Shown one piece after another: positions 46,901-52,832 of a stretch of 64,000 nt of DNA (position 1 is the first letter of the stretch; every line of letters begins with the position of its first letter). The translations under genes were made by a program, and so were the position numbers. The notes under the pieces were generated by a model. That model did not search any database, was not told the origin of the DNA, and saw nothing but the letters and a program-made list of their open reading frames with translations. Source of the stretch: CAG-791 sp045130475 (GTDB taxonomy: Bacteria > Bacillota > Clostridia > Lachnospirales > Lachnospiraceae); the NCBI GenBank assembly GCA_045130475.1, contig JBGUPU010000062.1:37111-101110 (forward strand). The letters run 5' to 3'.

Positions 46901-47934
46901 TTCTCCTCGGCACAGGACAAATCCGCTCCGTGAGGGACCAGCGCCCATGAGATTCTGCTGATCCCGGAGTATCCCCGGCTTCCCTCTTTGGCAGGCTGTT
47001 CTGTAACAGAGACCTGAACATTTAAAGTCCGATAATATTCCGAAAGTTTCCCGGGCCGCTCTCCCTCTGCCTCTTCTGATGTACATTCATAGATCTCTCT
47101 CTGATCCGGGTCCGTGATCTTTACACGGATCACGGGCTCCTGCTCTTCCTGCACAAAAGATCCGGCCTTCCTGTAGGAAATATTTCCCAGCCGGTCCTTG
47201 ACCCGGAGCCAGATGACCCCGCTCCTATCCGACAGGGCGAAGCTATGCTCTCCATTTTGCGGATGGATGGCAGTCCACTGGCCTTCAGGCAGGTGTCTTA
47301 GTTCATCCGGGCTCCCGGATTCCCCTCTGATACAATAGGAATACTGGTCCGGGTCTGCCCCCGCGCCGTTTCTGTCATCGGCAAAGACCGAACAGACCGG
47401 CTGATCCCGAAAGAAAGAAAAACTACCCGGCCTTTTCCTGTTGATGAGAAAATCGATCACAGGCCCCCTGGTGTCGATCACAATCGCTTTGTCCGGTTTA
47501 GCGGATAACGGGACAGAATTTCCCGCCTTGTCTGTTCCTGAAATCTCAAAATCATCGTATACAGGATGCGGATCCCCTTCCTTCCCGCTGTCTGTGAGCA
47601 CTGCCGTATATACGCCGGACTGACTTATCTCCTGCACTTCCTTTCTTCCGTCTTTCAGATAAGAGGCAGTATAGCTGCCCTCCTGACTGACAGAAAACTC
47701 CACAGAAACTTCTTTGCTGTAATAGACCGTATCCTGACTCTCCTCACTCTCTGCCCCGTCGGTCTTCAAAATAACTGTGCCTGAGCCTGCACTTTCAGCC
47801 TCTTCTGCCGTATCTGCAATGCCCCGATCAGGTGCCGCCTCTGTCTGAACGGATAAAGCCATCATGGTCAATACCGCTGCAAAAAGGACAGCTGCTTCCT
47901 TCAGCCGGACAGGCACTCTCTTTTCCTCTTTCAT
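40906..47934 (-). CDS. Giant membrane-anchored Ig-like repeat surface protein
   Basis: This 2342-residue protein has a signal peptide (about 1-34, ending QTEA), a very long extracytoplasmic region and one C-terminal transmembrane helix (about 2310-2330) with a short Lys/Glu tail; there is no LPxTG. The body is a chain of divergent bacterial Ig-like modules. I count about 15 strand-G motifs of the form D-x-x-G-N (DKAGN, DRAGN, DLAGN and others) and about 13 module starts of the form D-x-x-x-P (DTTAP, DKTRP, DTSAP). The modules are uneven in length, and many carry Cys pairs. It ends the cassette of PP2C phosphatase, kinase and small membrane protein. Adhesion or a stalk role is inferred from architecture. 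Confidence 0.85.
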   Translation of the reverse strand: MKEEKRVPVRLKEAAVLFAAVLTMMALSVQTEAAPDRGIADTAEEAESAGSGTVILKTDGAESEESQDTVYYSKEVSVEFSVSQEGSYTASYLKDGRKEVQEISQSGVYTAVLTDSGKEGDPHPVYDDFEISGTDKAGNSVPLSAKPDKAIVIDTRGPVIDFLINRKRPGSFSFFRDQPVCSVFADDRNGAGADPDQYSYCIRGESGSPDELRHLPEGQWTAIHPQNGEHSFALSDRSGVIWLRVKDRLGNISYRKAGSFVQEEQEPVIRVKITDPDQREIYECTSEEAEGERPGKLSEYYRTLNVQVSVTEQPAKEGSRGYSGISRISWALVPHGADLSCAEENREDLAVNNEPADLQELYGNERYKNCVMTIDPRKLVEKITAKEKGYEESGSYDLCLWAVDFCGNGEDFPLRIPVLLDAAAPAVTVQMEGGTEYRGMYYYRAENWQDSADERDTAAVTVLAFDDRSDGSVRNLTAVLKGAETEEVLSKQADGNEPGKLVFTAEDLKEQFGETEQEITISVSAEDGTGNETFLIEKEGSRGIRLESDGRGGWKSGSFIRDAVSPRVRIQYACDGKEGLHVYQKDSGSGEPDAFSVYTCGDAAVTFETDEAYAGKEGLFWSISGAVPSGGALESGSGTSVSLSVPEGEEKAFDCTAYGRDIAGNPAIVEECFAEDADVKLHPETIGIKEKYRAAGCSEKGDHVPVFRLVIDRKPPEIMLRYSIDTGLNPASAAFVYDDQSDEENVLTAYLSGVMTAKAFVEEAEEEIDLSRLFFVNPGEKARSWDRTAVGSVSPGGGEKYPCIGLSSVSRDGRYLYRVYGTDRAGNRANVTECFEEGCHVEKMYEGEKELTGKREKVDESYTPCYEIVIDTTAPAVSEIVTRELAQDGEGELKEAGDASPSYYEDDGTFYYKSKGLRTIWRVDESNFDSRRLSAAWLLDGCPEEKGITVRDREILVNFLKEGKYEKVSVCGTDRAGNHIKMAPVSGSADPSAKAGSGSPAVNPSQNDAVTVREQEGEGRDALGLIDTHVELNCPRILDRHCPVAEIVHVVPDGTTGYLYPEKEAGSSAVLYSAGAVTSSVRASDTYGEGDGEKPVRLDKTKLIVKTVFHVPGGPCEAPLEEKWGEQGSDPQVLAMNLKTRKEGACIYMVEGTDRAGNPVMVRESIKADADRKAFLDTEKGHYDKGNPGDPEERSAGKDGICSSFYEIVYDKTPPAYLFKVNHPSNLQETFDRRTGISYYGKSVSSVQACFQVTEQNFDEERILAGIASKSSRGKNRMENLSPGWTVPDVKGTCRREDGLTTAVFSLQIEADRQYEGIYRFEIAGCDKAGNALVPSNAQAAADRSDSLENLAAKTEPVKNIEGGFWSQRKAVDVTAPTGFMKVESATGRNKVYYEIRFEPGGNIPVMYEPFRPEKQARLIIGTEDSSPVSICFALRSEDSKKDQAFQRNNPVRSAGQNTYGTDNSLELTVNGEQVFHLENLLIKDRAGNVRANDPDSSCTLAKSGNIYLDAAKPDVSAIKDAESPRVMITASGTFTRHEGDGERYIYRPGGSALDLKVSIADPGGKAHSSGLKEVTVEIRVGDTLVTDKVNMLNLPYFYEKGSRTGHNPLRYEIPNGRIRIPTGSFAESNDITVTVKARDNSGNCSVPSKDGGLLKLGIDTTAPRVEVNYHDTAEPRHGKYFRAGRTAEIVVIDRNVVNENIKIETNIDVPASFTAPHVYKEHDGRGESGNDDRWIKTLRYDADGDYTLQISGTDALGNRISDIKWNGPAPQNFTIDKTRPVIRILLPKEVNKVDGVKYYDAPTKARVEIQEHNFSEETGSELLKVETRAVNHSGAEKPPIPHRTAFQKKGYDLYTSTIDCEKDGDYEIRASYTDLAGNEAVEAGGEGRRSESEAGSGRFTIDTSAPELRIDPQTFRVDSSSGLPLQGLEKQIYTDKDFAPRIIIRDINYDERESDFSIDCSGADLAHREITLKEGDQSRGEYNIRFKAFEMTREMDGVYRVHVKAIDLAKHRSDLEFCFSVNRFGSTWVCADEATRGKLQAYYINDTREPLRILELSPVELTTHVAEVFKDHERRILAEGKQYTFEEAPAETEKSKTVSSRHRVYIYTIAPEVYEEEGVYDFILSSTDPAGNKNTTALFRDGTVEADRPGQVKFPIELQVDKTVPVNRITGVKKGKEQFNTDRLKIKVYPEDYQTEIRDVKVRVWKGDWKGKGTLPVPEIELYYRKIGREEDAGALAAGHIYPIEEAKKGISVIFDGNSSWQFLEVITTDLAGNESIDLRAGDPGRNLPDTRRRFLVTTNPLIRLLHSRSALCGLPAAAVLVYLLTVLKKKREKDESIDKS

Positions 47935-47958
47935 TGTCCTTCGCTCCTCCTGTGTCTA

Positions 47959-48243
47959 TCATTCAAAAAGGTCCTGCAGATCAATGCTCTCATCTGTATC
48001 TGTGACAATGATCGTACGTACTATACGAAAAGAAAAATCCGCAGTTGATTCTCTTTTCCCCTTGCTGCAGGATTTCGTATGCGGGAAAGCTCCCGCAGCC
48101 GGCCCGGTTCTGATCCTGAAGATCGAGGGAATGTCAAATGCGAAAAACATGCCCAAAGCAGTAATAAAGGCGGCTGCAGCAACGATCAGGCATGCAGTGC
48201 CGGCATTCCTGAAAAGATCCATATTAATCTGATCTGCCCCCAT
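47959..48243 (-). CDS. Small single-pass membrane protein of the kinase cassette
   Basis: This 94-residue protein has one transmembrane helix (about 14-34, ACLIVAAAAFITALGMFFAF), a basic middle (KSCSKGKRES) and an acidic C-terminus (TDTDESIDLQDLFE). The ATG at 48243 overlaps the end of the kinase gene by 20 bases. An ATG at 48222, just after the kinase stop, is an alternative start. It lies 24 bases before the giant-protein gene. No family is recognised. The overlap on one side and short gap on the other make it a real operon member. It could be an anchor, adaptor or kinase substrate; Thr residues precede the acidic end. Confidence 0.6.
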   Translation of the reverse strand: MGADQINMDLFRNAGTACLIVAAAAFITALGMFFAFDIPSIFRIRTGPAAGAFPHTKSCSKGKRESTADFSFRIVRTIIVTDTDESIDLQDLFE

Positions 48244-50008
48244 TTTCCTTTTCCCCTGCCGCTTCACTGTCATCACCGAATGCCTCCCGGACATTTTTCC
48301 GGGCGTCCTCTATCATTTTTCTCGCATGATCTGCTCTTTTTTTCATATTTTCATCAAGGTCCTCCTTCAAGGCCGGATCTCCGCCCTGCTCTCTTTTGTA
48401 AAAAGTCTCCTCCACATAGGTACCGGCAGTCTGCAGAGCCGTCTCCATCTCCTGCCTGGTGACTCCCTGCCCTTTAAAGCGGGACAGCTCCTGATATACT
48501 GCAGACCCGACTTCATTGCAGATGGCCAGCGGGTATCCCTCACCCCCGCAGTCCTCCCTTATACGGTCAAGTGTCGCTCTATTCCCGTTCAGAAGATTAT
48601 TGAGTGTGTCCCAGTATTCCCTGTATCCCCTGCCGCCTGCCCAGTCCCATGTGCTTTTGTTCTTTTCTCTGTCTGCCTGCGCCAGTTCATACATAAGCTG
48701 TGCTATGCCTGCCTCGGCGGCAGAAAGCCTGCGCCTGTTTGCGGCTGCTTCCTTCAGATAGTCACAGGCACCGTTTCTGCCATTATTACTGGAAAAAAAC
48801 AGAATGATCCCGAGATCATAATTAAAGCGGGCATACGCTTTCCTGTCGCTCTTTCTGAGCTGGTCCAGATTTGATCCGTAAGCTCCGCTTTTTATACAGC
48901 TGCGGATCTCATCAACCTCACCGGACGCAAGTAACTCATGGTCGCGGTCCTGCAGACTGCGGATCAGGCAGCTCCATGCTTCCGGCCTGCCCGGAGCAAT
49001 GTCTATTGCAGCCCCATATCCTGAGATCTGCTCTGCAAGGGTTATCCCGGCCCCGGCGTCGTCCACCATGGCTTTATAAATGCTGCCAAGAGATCTTTCG
49101 TACAGGATCCTGCAGCCGATCGACGCGATCAGAGCCGCTGCCGCTATAGCGGAAAAGAGCACGAAGGCGCGCCATTTTCTGTTTCTGATCCGAATCGCTT
49201 CATTGTCTTCGTCGTGAACATGCTCCAGCGCGTACATCAGCTGCCCGGCATTCTGAAAACGTTCCGCAGGAGCAGGCCTGCAGCAGACTGCGATGACCTT
49301 TTCAAGACCGCTCCCCTCAAGCTGCGGCACGAAACGGCTGACCGGATAGATACTGTAATCCGTCTCCGCAGGACTGTATCCGGTCACCAGATGATACATG
49401 GTGGCCCCCAGGTTATAGATGTCCGTGCGGCTGTCTGTCTGCCCGTGTCCGCCGAACTGCTCCGGCGCCGCATAGCCGCGGGTTCCAAGCCAGACCGTAT
49501 CCTCGATACCGGCATCTTTGTATTCGCGTGCAGTTCCGAAATCGATCAGTGTGACATTCCCGTCAGGGCGGAGCATGATATTGGCCGGTTTCATGTCTCT
49601 GTAAATGATCGGCGGATTTCTGCTGTGCAGGTAACCGAGCACATCGCAGAGCTGCTTGGCCCAGCCGATGACCTTCTCCGGGTCCTGCGGACCTCCTGTA
49701 TCGAGCAGATATTGAAGACTGTTTCCCTCTATATAGTCCATGACTATGATCAGGCTTTCTTCCTCGTCGATCACATCGACGATCGTGGGAAGGTTTGGAT
49801 GCCTGAGTTTTTTAAGCATTTTTGTCTCCGCTGTCAGTCCCAGGCGGACTATTTCAGAATCATGCAGAGAGTCCTTGCGCACTTCCTTGACTGCCCACGT
49901 CTTATTTGCTCTTTCATTAATAGCGAGATAAACCACACTCATTCCGCCGCGGCCGATCTCATTTAGAATTTTGTATTTACCGTCCAAAAGAGAGCCGACT
50001 TCCAGCAT
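48224..50008 (-). CDS. Transmembrane serine/threonine protein kinase
   Basis: This 594-residue Hanks-type kinase has the Gly-rich loop GRGGMSVVY (19-27), Lys41 in WAVKE, alpha-C Glu61, a catalytic loop YRDMKPAN (Asp138, with Tyr replacing the usual His of HRD), DFG at 156-158 and the activation segment GTRGYAAPEQF. One transmembrane helix (about 280-302) leads to an extracytoplasmic region of about 290 residues with helical, TPR-like character (repeated Ala/Leu-rich helices) and no PASTA domains. The last 50 residues are charged. The GGAGG site is 7 bases before the ATG. It lies 88 bases downstream of a PP2C phosphatase, so it probably forms a reversible phosphorylation pair with it. Confidence 0.93.
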   Translation of the reverse strand: MLEVGSLLDGKYKILNEIGRGGMSVVYLAINERANKTWAVKEVRKDSLHDSEIVRLGLTAETKMLKKLRHPNLPTIVDVIDEEESLIIVMDYIEGNSLQYLLDTGGPQDPEKVIGWAKQLCDVLGYLHSRNPPIIYRDMKPANIMLRPDGNVTLIDFGTAREYKDAGIEDTVWLGTRGYAAPEQFGGHGQTDSRTDIYNLGATMYHLVTGYSPAETDYSIYPVSRFVPQLEGSGLEKVIAVCCRPAPAERFQNAGQLMYALEHVHDEDNEAIRIRNRKWRAFVLFSAIAAAALIASIGCRILYERSLGSIYKAMVDDAGAGITLAEQISGYGAAIDIAPGRPEAWSCLIRSLQDRDHELLASGEVDEIRSCIKSGAYGSNLDQLRKSDRKAYARFNYDLGIILFFSSNNGRNGACDYLKEAAANRRRLSAAEAGIAQLMYELAQADREKNKSTWDWAGGRGYREYWDTLNNLLNGNRATLDRIREDCGGEGYPLAICNEVGSAVYQELSRFKGQGVTRQEMETALQTAGTYVEETFYKREQGGDPALKEDLDENMKKRADHARKMIEDARKNVREAFGDDSEAAGEKENGGRSD

Positions 50009-50096
50009 TGAACCACCTCCCGCCTGGCAGCCATGTCTGGCTGCAGTTGCTTAAGCCGGGCCGCGCTTGCGCGCCCTGTGTCCCGGATGTCATTTT

Positions 50097-50876
50097 TCAC
50101 AGTAACCGGATCAAAACCGCACTGATGTTGTCATTCTCCCGACGTTCTTTTATGAGTCCGGTCATCCTGAAAAGCCTCCGCTTCATAATCTCCTCACCTG
50201 TCATCTCAGCCGGACTGAATGCCCGATAGATTTCCTCCTCTGAGACGACATGGCGGAATCCGTCGCTGCACAGTAAAAATACCTGTCCCGGCGCAGCCCT
50301 GCCATACCCAAAGACAGGTCTGACTGCCTCACCGGCCCCTATACACTGCAGAAGCACATTGCGATACGGGTCCGTCATACTCTCTTCCGGGGTCATTCTC
50401 CCTGCATCCACCTCCTGCTGCACAAAAGTCTGGTCCTTTGTCAGCCGAAAGATTGTGTCCGTCAGCAGATAGACTCTCGAATCCCCCACATTCAGCGTAT
50501 AGTAGCAATCTCCGCAAACCAGAAGCCCGACCGCTGTCGTGCCAAGGGAAATATGATTCTTTCTTCCGAAAGCCTCTATACATGAGCTGGTTTTTTCGAT
50601 CAGAGAAGACCACTGCCTCCAAAGCTGTTCCCTGCGAAAGATCTCCGACTGCATGCTTTGCACAAGACCCGGGAGATTTGTTCCAAACCATTTCCGAAAG
50701 GCATTAACCATGGCTGCGCTTGCGGTCTCTCCTCTTGAAAGGCCTCCCATCCCATCACAAACCGAGGCAAAAATTACATTCCCTCTTCCTGTCTCCGCTT
50801 CCATAACGAGTACAGAGTCCTGATTTTTCTTTTTTCTGATCCCTGCATCCGCGTGCACGGCTGTAAAAAAATGCAT
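50097..50876 (-). CDS. PP2C-family serine/threonine phosphatase
   Basis: This 259-residue PPM phosphatase carries KNQDSV (Asp20), SVCDGMGGLSRGE (Asp41, metal binding), LNVGDSRVYLL, LTKDQTFVQQ, LLCSDGFRHVV and ENDNISAVLI. These are all the expected metal-coordinating motifs. The start at 50876 is chosen for AGAGAGG just upstream; the open frame to 50966 adds a non-homologous Arg/Gly-rich stretch. It is the first gene of the phosphatase-kinase-small membrane protein-giant surface protein cassette and should reverse the neighbouring kinase's activity. Confidence 0.94.
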   Translation of the reverse strand: MHFFTAVHADAGIRKKKNQDSVLVMEAETGRGNVIFASVCDGMGGLSRGETASAAMVNAFRKWFGTNLPGLVQSMQSEIFRREQLWRQWSSLIEKTSSCIEAFGRKNHISLGTTAVGLLVCGDCYYTLNVGDSRVYLLTDTIFRLTKDQTFVQQEVDAGRMTPEESMTDPYRNVLLQCIGAGEAVRPVFGYGRAAPGQVFLLCSDGFRHVVSEEEIYRAFSPAEMTGEEIMKRRLFRMTGLIKERRENDNISAVLIRLL

Positions 50877-51331
50877 AGACACCTCTCTTCTCTTCGATCC
50901 TGCTCCGCCTCTGCCTGTCTGTTCCGAAATGCAAGCGTCTCTTTCTCTTCCTTTTCTATGAGACAATTCTATGAATCAATACCGGCAGGACAGCAGGCAC
51001 TCTGCTTTTTACTTCACGCAAAAAGCCGGAGCAGTGAATTCTGCTCCGGCTTTTTGAAAAGCTGTTTCTTATAGAGTCTGCGATCCGGTTTCCGGCATGG
51101 ATGCTGGCAGGCTCTACTTTGATATTTATGCGCAGACAACTCACTTTAGGAGGAGTCCCCTCCTCCGGAATCAATCTGCACTATCAAGCCCGTGAAATAA
51201 ACCGTGACTTATTATATAATACATTTATATAAATTTCTATATAAATTACGAATTTTTTTACAGTGAGGACAGCTTTTCCCGCCGTCATGCCAGAAAGCGA
51301 ATATCAATGAGGCAGGTATGAAGCTGCAGGA
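50877..51331. other. Intergenic region between PP2C and NUDIX genes
   Basis: This 455-base gap contains the hairpin terminator at 51020-51055, a small GC hairpin (GGAGGA...TCCTCC, about 51149-51166) and a very AT-rich stretch (about 51205-51265). No credible gene was found. The PP2C promoter must lie at 50880-51015, but no convincing -35/-10 pair was seen. Confidence 0.5.
51020..51055. terminator. Bidirectional intrinsic terminator
   Basis: AAAAAGCCGGAGCAG and CTGCTCCGGCTTTTT form a perfect stem around a short loop, with A and T runs on both sides. It can terminate in either direction. On the minus strand it would stop transcripts coming from the NUDIX side before the PP2C promoter. Confidence 0.85.
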
Positions 51332-52060
51332 TCAATGCGCGGACTTTCCTTCTCTGCCTTCCCGCAGGAGAACAGAAAGGGAATGGGTCACACGGGCTGT
51401 GACACCCCAAAGTACCGGCATGGTCTGTTCTTTCGGCAAGTCAAAAAGAGAGAGGTCTGTCTTGAGCTGCGGGTAAAAAGGAACCGAATAAAATTGTTCT
51501 CTCCAGCGATAGTCCCGCCCGCCGGGAACATATTCATAGGGAAAATCCTCCGGCATCTTCCTGGCGAGGCCAATCCTGTAGATCTCCGGCTCGTTTGCCA
51601 GGATCCAATTCAAGGGCACTGTAAATACCGCGTCCACTTCCTCGCCGGACCAGGATCCCTCATAATCATGCAGCAGGCCGATATAGGTAAACAGCGGAAT
51701 TGTCCCCGGTCCAATCGTATCATCGAGCGCACCGACGATTTCAATCCTGCCTTTATCAATACAGAGCTCCTCGCAAGCCTCGCGGACAGCTGTCTCCGCC
51801 GGTTTTTCACCCGCTTCGATGCGTCCTCCCGGAAAACAGATCTCACCGGGCTGTGAATGCAGCCCGGCTGCGCGGATCTCATAGAGCACATGATATTCCC
51901 CGTCCCGGATCAGAAAGGGGATCAGCACGGCCGAACTCCCTCTCGGATATGCGCGGCTTTTTCTCTCCCGCGCCTCAGTGATCCATGACCGCAGGTCCTC
52001 CCCGGAAACATCCCGGGAAAAGCCTTGTGCCGCTCCGGCAGCAAATCCCTGATTATCCAT
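51332..52060 (-). CDS. NUDIX hydrolase, CoA pyrophosphatase type
   Basis: This 242-residue NUDIX hydrolase has the CoA-pyrophosphatase signature upstream of the box (LHSQPGEICFPGG) and the box GRIEAGEKPAETAVREACEE followed by LCI. The usual Gly after EEx is Cys here, a mild departure. Family members cleave coenzyme A to 4'-phosphopantetheine and 3',5'-ADP. GGAG precedes the ATG. It is 134 bases downstream of the second NUDIX gene; that gap is filled with short tandem repeats. Confidence 0.87.
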   Translation of the reverse strand: MDNQGFAAGAAQGFSRDVSGEDLRSWITEARERKSRAYPRGSSAVLIPFLIRDGEYHVLYEIRAAGLHSQPGEICFPGGRIEAGEKPAETAVREACEELCIDKGRIEIVGALDDTIGPGTIPLFTYIGLLHDYEGSWSGEEVDAVFTVPLNWILANEPEIYRIGLARKMPEDFPYEYVPGGRDYRWREQFYSVPFYPQLKTDLSLFDLPKEQTMPVLWGVTARVTHSLSVLLREGREGKSAH

Positions 52061-52079
52061 ACGCCCACTCCCAGTCTCT

Positions 52080-52212
52080 CAGTAAATATCTTTCAAGTCT
52101 CAAATCATCAGGAATCCGTCTCCTGACTGCTGAGGAATTCTTTTTTTCAGATCTTCAGGAACCTATCCTTTCAGGCTCTCAGGAATCTCTCCTTTCAGGC
52201 CTTCAGGAACCC
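52080..52212. repeat. Degenerate 23-24 bp tandem repeats at the end of the NUDIX gene
   Basis: On the minus strand the end of the NUDIX reading frame, TTCCTGAAGGCCTGAAAGGA, recurs as TTCCTGAGAGCCTGAAAGGA and TTCCTGAAGATCTGAAA, with weaker copies further on. The period is 23-24 bases (units about 52200-52212, 52176-52199, 52153-52175). The first copy includes the stop codon. Replication slippage is the likely origin. Confidence 0.75.
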
Positions 52213-52803
52213 AAAGGGATCTTCATCTACAAGGAAGTGCATGAGCTGATAGGCAGTCATCAGAGCAACACGCTCCTCCTTAAGAATCCTCCGCACTTCG
52301 TCGCGGTCGGCAAGAATGATCTGGATATCCTCGCCCTCCTCAAGGTATTTGCGGCTGGGTTCTCCGGAACAATGTCCGTAAACCATACAGCAGGATTCAT
52401 CCGTCAGACCGGCCGTTGTATAGCGTGCCGCCTCAAACATCTCATCCGCATCGATTGGATCAAAGGCAAGGCCAGTTTCCTCGTGCATCTCGCGTACTGC
52501 CGCAGTGCGATAGTCCTCTCCCTTGTCAACAAGTCCGGCGGGGAACTCATAGATATAGCAGCCCAGAGGAATACGGAACTGCCGGATCAGGACAACGCGG
52601 TCTTCATTTTCTCCATACAGGCCGTACATGATCACACCGTCAGGATCATTTCTTCCGCTGACAGCTTTCAGATCCTCATCTTTTGCGGCGCGTGAGGCGA
52701 CGAAATAACGAAAATCATGCCCGACCTTATTGGTCCCCCGATACTCAAACATATTCAGGAATTTATTCTGTGTCTGTCTGATAACCTCTTTAATCTCGAT
52801 CAT
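52195..52803 (-). CDS. NUDIX hydrolase, ADP-ribose pyrophosphatase type
   Basis: This 202-residue NUDIX hydrolase has a canonical box, GLVDKGEDYRTAAVREMHEE then TGL, preceded by the beta-strand VVLIRQFRIPLGCYIYEFPA, as in ADP-ribose and nucleoside-diphosphate-sugar pyrophosphatases. GGAG lies 6 bases before the ATG at 52803; ATGs at 52815 and 52809 are alternatives. It begins 29 bases after the L,D-transpeptidase stop, so the two may be co-transcribed. Confidence 0.88.
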   Translation of the reverse strand: MIEIKEVIRQTQNKFLNMFEYRGTNKVGHDFRYFVASRAAKDEDLKAVSGRNDPDGVIMYGLYGENEDRVVLIRQFRIPLGCYIYEFPAGLVDKGEDYRTAAVREMHEETGLAFDPIDADEMFEAARYTTAGLTDESCCMVYGHCSGEPSRKYLEEGEDIQIILADRDEVRRILKEERVALMTAYQLMHFLVDEDPFGFLKA

Positions 52804-52832
52804 TTTCATCTCCATACCAAAACGCTTTTTCT

